From assembly GCA_035286365.1 (NCBI GenBank), contig DATHJZ010000190.1, forward strand, positions 1 to 16,551: a stretch of DNA of 16,551 bases, written 5' to 3'. Position numbers and translations under genes: made by a program. Of the stretch, positions 14,505 to 16,551 are shown one piece after another. How positions within the stretch are numbered: position 1 is the stretch's first letter; every line of letters begins with the position of its first letter. This DNA is from CADEED01 sp035286365 (GTDB lineage: Bacteria; Pseudomonadota; Gammaproteobacteria; Steroidobacterales; Steroidobacteraceae). The notes under the pieces were generated by a model, which had not been told where the DNA came from, did no database searches, and worked only from the letters and a program-made list of their open reading frames with translations.

Positions 14505-15554
14505 TCAAGGCGCAAGCCAGCGGACGAACCACGCGATCCCGCGATCGATGCTCCCGGGATTCACTCGATGCGGCGTGTCTTCCTGGATTACGAGTTCGAG
14601 ACGCTCGGACGCATTCTGCGCCGCGTACGCCGGTCGCGCTGCGGCCACCGCCAGGCGCACGCCGGCGACCGGCGTGTTGGCGTCGGAGTCGCTGTTCACG
14701 ACTAGCAACGGCCGGGGAGCGATCAACGCCAGCATGGCGGGTCCGTCGAACTCTCCATCCACACCCGGCACCACGCGCGCATAGAAATCGCGCACGAAGG
14801 CCACGTTGCGCGCCGGCTTGCCTGCGCTTGCGGCGGCGGCATCGAACCCGTCCTGGATCGTCGCGATGCGCGCCGGCCAGGCGCCATTCTCGAGCGCCCA
14901 CTTGAAGCTCTGGACTCCGATGTACGGAACGGCCGCGGCCACGCGCGGATCGGCCGCCGCAGTCAGATAAGTCTCGATGCCACCCTTGGAAATGCCCGTG
15001 AGGCCAATGCGCGTGGGGTCGACATCCTTGCGCGTCGCGAGGTAGTCGATGAGGCGCATCACATCCCACGTCGTGTCGTAATAGAAGGGATGCCCCTGAC
15101 CAGTCTTGAACGCGCGCGCGATGGCGACGTTATATTCGGTCGCGCCGGAACCGGCCTGGGTGCGTTCGCCGTGAAAGCGCCCATCGATTGCGACGCCGAT
15201 GAAGCCGGCCTGCGCGGCCTTCAAGGCAAGCGTCACGATCTGGCCATCGTCCTTGGTGCCGCCCGTGCCGTGCAGCACGATGATGACGGGCCGCCGGCCC
15301 TTGTACTGTGCCGCATCCGGCAACAGTAGATAGCCGGGAACGCGCTCGGTCGCGTCCGAGCTGAACCACAGGTGGAATTTCCTCAAGCCTTCCGCCGACG
15401 GCAACGCGGTCAGCTCCGGCTTCAATGCGACGCGCGGCCGATCGATGAGGGCCAGATAGGCGGCACGGGTTTCCGCAGCGGGCCCATCGGCCAGGGCCGC
15501 GAACGAAACCTGCAGCGCGATCAGGCCGATCGCCAGGCTGCGCAGCAATCTCAT
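14505..15554 (-). CDS. Exported alpha/beta hydrolase (dienelactone hydrolase/acetyl-esterase-like)
   Basis: This 349-residue hydrolase has a signal peptide (MRLLRSLAIGLIALQVSFAALA) and so acts outside the cytoplasm. The fold elements are PVIIVLHGTGG (oxyanion region), FIGVAIDGRFHGER, the nucleophile elbow GLTGISKGGIE with Ser189, LLVVNSDSDANTP with the acid, and His329 in EDTPHRVNPG, so the triad is complete. The elbow is G-x-S-x-G. It resembles acetylxylan-esterase/dienelactone-hydrolase-like proteins, and its ester substrate cannot be named. It is the second gene of an operon: its ATG overlaps the GST stop (ATGA, 15551-15554). A terminator follows. Confidence 0.9.
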   Translation of the reverse strand: MRLLRSLAIGLIALQVSFAALADGPAAETRAAYLALIDRPRVALKPELTALPSAEGLRKFHLWFSSDATERVPGYLLLPDAAQYKGRRPVIIVLHGTGGTKDDGQIVTLALKAAQAGFIGVAIDGRFHGERTQAGSGATEYNVAIARAFKTGQGHPFYYDTTWDVMRLIDYLATRKDVDPTRIGLTGISKGGIETYLTAAADPRVAAAVPYIGVQSFKWALENGAWPARIATIQDGFDAAAASAGKPARNVAFVRDFYARVVPGVDGEFDGPAMLALIAPRPLLVVNSDSDANTPVAGVRLAVAAARPAYAAQNASERLELVIQEDTPHRVNPGSIDRGIAWFVRWLAP

Positions 15555-16267
15555 GATTTCGCGACCCCAAAGCCGGGATAGAACTCGGCCATCATGCGAT
15601 CGCGATAGGCGATCAGGTTCGGCAGGCTCTGCGCCTTGGCGTGCAGCGGCGATTCGAAGGTCTTCGACAACGCTCCCGCGATGAAGCCGAATGCCGTGGC
15701 GTCGGCGCCGCAGGGTTCATTGCCCAGCAGGTACTTGTTGTCGCCGAGGACCTGCGACACCGCCTCGAAGGCGCGGCCGGCCATGATGGTCATCTCCGCC
15801 TCGCTGTGGCGGCCGATGCCGTGGGAATGCAGGTAGCCGCGAATCTTGCGGCGCACGATCTTTATCGCGAGCGGGCGGATGATAGCCGGCGCGCGCTTGA
15901 AGAAGTTTCTGGGGCCGCGCTCGAAGTTGGCGTCGTTCATCCACCGCCAGTAGACCAGTGCCCAATAGACATGGTCCTCGAGCATCTTGTCCACCGCCCA
16001 GGCCACTCCGCGGTCGCGCTCCGAGAGCCCGCGGTCGAAGTAGATAGAGTACTTCTGCTCGAGATACAGCCGGATGAGCGTGGAGTCCGCGACGAGGGTG
16101 CCGTTGTCGTCGATGTAGGGCAGCTTGCCCTTCGGCGCCCCGGTGAAGCCGCGGCTGCTGGCCTGGTACTCGAGCCCCGAGAGTTTCAGCAGCATCTCTG
16201 CCTTCATCACGAAGGGGCTGGCGTCCGGCAGGCCGAAATACGGGCCGAAAGTGTATAGCGTGATCAC
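15551..16267 (-). CDS. Glutathione S-transferase-like protein, Fax/metaxin type
   Basis: This 238-residue protein has a thioredoxin-like N-terminal domain (VITLYTFGPYFGLPDASPFVMK, shown by its first residues VITLYTFG, then LPYIDDNGTLVADSTLIRLYLE) that matches the Fax/metaxin branch of GSTs. A helical C-terminal domain follows (AVDKMLEDHVYWALVYWRWM, AFEAVSQVLGDNKYLLGNEP and GADATAFGFIAGAL). GTG 16267 is the chosen start because GGGGAG lies 6 nt upstream; ATG 16315 would add 16 unlike residues. Family members are poorly characterised and glutathione transfer is not proven for them. It lies upstream of, and overlaps by 4 nt, the exported hydrolase gene. No SRPBCC-GST operon link is clear, since 147 nt separates it from the next gene. 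Confidence 0.88.
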   Translation of the reverse strand: MITLYTFGPYFGLPDASPFVMKAEMLLKLSGLEYQASSRGFTGAPKGKLPYIDDNGTLVADSTLIRLYLEQKYSIYFDRGLSERDRGVAWAVDKMLEDHVYWALVYWRWMNDANFERGPRNFFKRAPAIIRPLAIKIVRRKIRGYLHSHGIGRHSEAEMTIMAGRAFEAVSQVLGDNKYLLGNEPCGADATAFGFIAGALSKTFESPLHAKAQSLPNLIAYRDRMMAEFYPGFGVAKS

Positions 16268-16414
16268 GTCTGCTCCCCGAGCGTCACCAGTTTCATGCGC
16301 CTCGTGGCGCCGCATTATGCGGGAAACCGCAGCGATTGCCCGAAGGCCGCGCGCACGCGGACACTGCGCGTCCCACTCGGGATGGACGACGCGCAGGCCG
16401 CAAGATCGAACGCG
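16268..16414. other. Gap upstream of the GST gene
   Basis: A 147-nt gap between the GST-like gene and the upstream SRPBCC-type gene. CATAAT on the minus strand (16319-16314) could be a -10 element for the GST-hydrolase operon, but I see no matching -35. A bulged inverted repeat (GCGCGTCC near 16367-16374 with GGACGACGCGC further right) lacks a following T-run and is weak as a terminator. Confidence 0.3.
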
Positions 16415-16551
16415 TTACATCGTCTTGCCGGTCTCGAGCAGCGACTTGAGGTCGCTGAGAATCCAGTTCCAGCCACCACCGCCCTGTTCGCTGAACTTGC
16501 TGGTGATCGCGCCCGTCATCATCGGGGCGTTCGCGGTGTCATGCGTAACAG
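16415..16551 (-). CDS. SRPBCC/AHSA1-type protein, C-terminal fragment (cut by the right edge)
   Basis: Only the last 45 codons lie in the window; the rest is to the right. The reading ends TAA at 16417-16415. It contains APMMTGAITSKFSEQGGGGW, then NWILSDLKSLLETGKTM. The closing helix pattern, a Trp followed by an Ile-Leu-x-x-Leu-Lys and LETG, is typical of the C-terminal helix of SRPBCC (Bet v1-like/AHSA1) proteins, which bind hydrophobic ligands. Its start, ligand and operon partners are out of view. Confidence 0.75.
   Translation of the reverse strand, partial: VTHDTANAPMMTGAITSKFSEQGGGGWNWILSDLKSLLETGKTM

Noticed and set aside
1..16551. CRISPR arrays, tRNA or rRNA genes, transposases, phage genes
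   Set aside because: I looked for regular direct repeats, cloverleaf-like runs, rRNA-conserved words and transposase or integrase motifs on both strands and found none. Only the two palindromic elements suggest mobility.

Overview
The window is about 65% GC, densely coding DNA from a Gram-negative bacterium. A gammaproteobacterium of the Xanthomonadales/Nevskiales/Steroidobacteraceae kind is my best guess. The guess rests on a CadC-like winged-helix/TPR regulator, a secreted S9 peptidase, a Fax-type glutathione transferase, an hscC plus membrane J-protein pair and short GGGGTC-type palindromic repeats. No rRNA, tRNA, CRISPR array, integrase or complete insertion sequence was found, so this looks like ordinary chromosome with small accessory pieces.

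Layout, left to right. Bases 1-233 hold what may be the tail of a plus-strand gene, a terminator hairpin and nothing else clear. A ygiQ-family radical SAM gene (234-2396, minus) follows. It diverges from a ParD/ParE-type toxin-antitoxin pair (2680-3242, plus). Next, on the minus strand, come a GFA/CENP-V zinc protein (3251-3667) and a seven-helix membrane protein (3758-4486), separated by a compound palindrome. The membrane protein diverges from a membrane-anchored winged-helix/TPR regulator (4588-6039, plus). That regulator converges with a secreted S9 prolyl-oligopeptidase-type peptidase (6113-8143, minus), and a near-perfect 70-nt inverted repeat fills the gap between their ends.

The plus-strand pair at 8475-11908 is the most coherent functional unit: an HscC-type Hsp70 overlapped by 4 nt by a large polytopic membrane protein with an N-terminal J-like domain. 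E. coli has the same partnership in HscC and the DjlB/DjlC proteins. The J-like domain here has Asn-Pro-Glu where canonical J domains have His-Pro-Asp. An exported seven-bladed propeller protein (11995-13113) and a small Hpt-like protein without its histidine (13311-13664) follow on the same strand.

The right end is all minus strand: an unrecognised 198-aa helical protein (13671-14267), an exported alpha/beta hydrolase (14505-15554) coupled by ATGA to an upstream Fax/metaxin-like GST (15551-16267), and the C-terminal end of an SRPBCC/AHSA1-type protein cut by the window edge.

No clearly new system is proven. The best candidates for a second look are the HscC/J-like membrane protein unit and the two palindromic elements, each of which contains the stop codon of a gene beside it.
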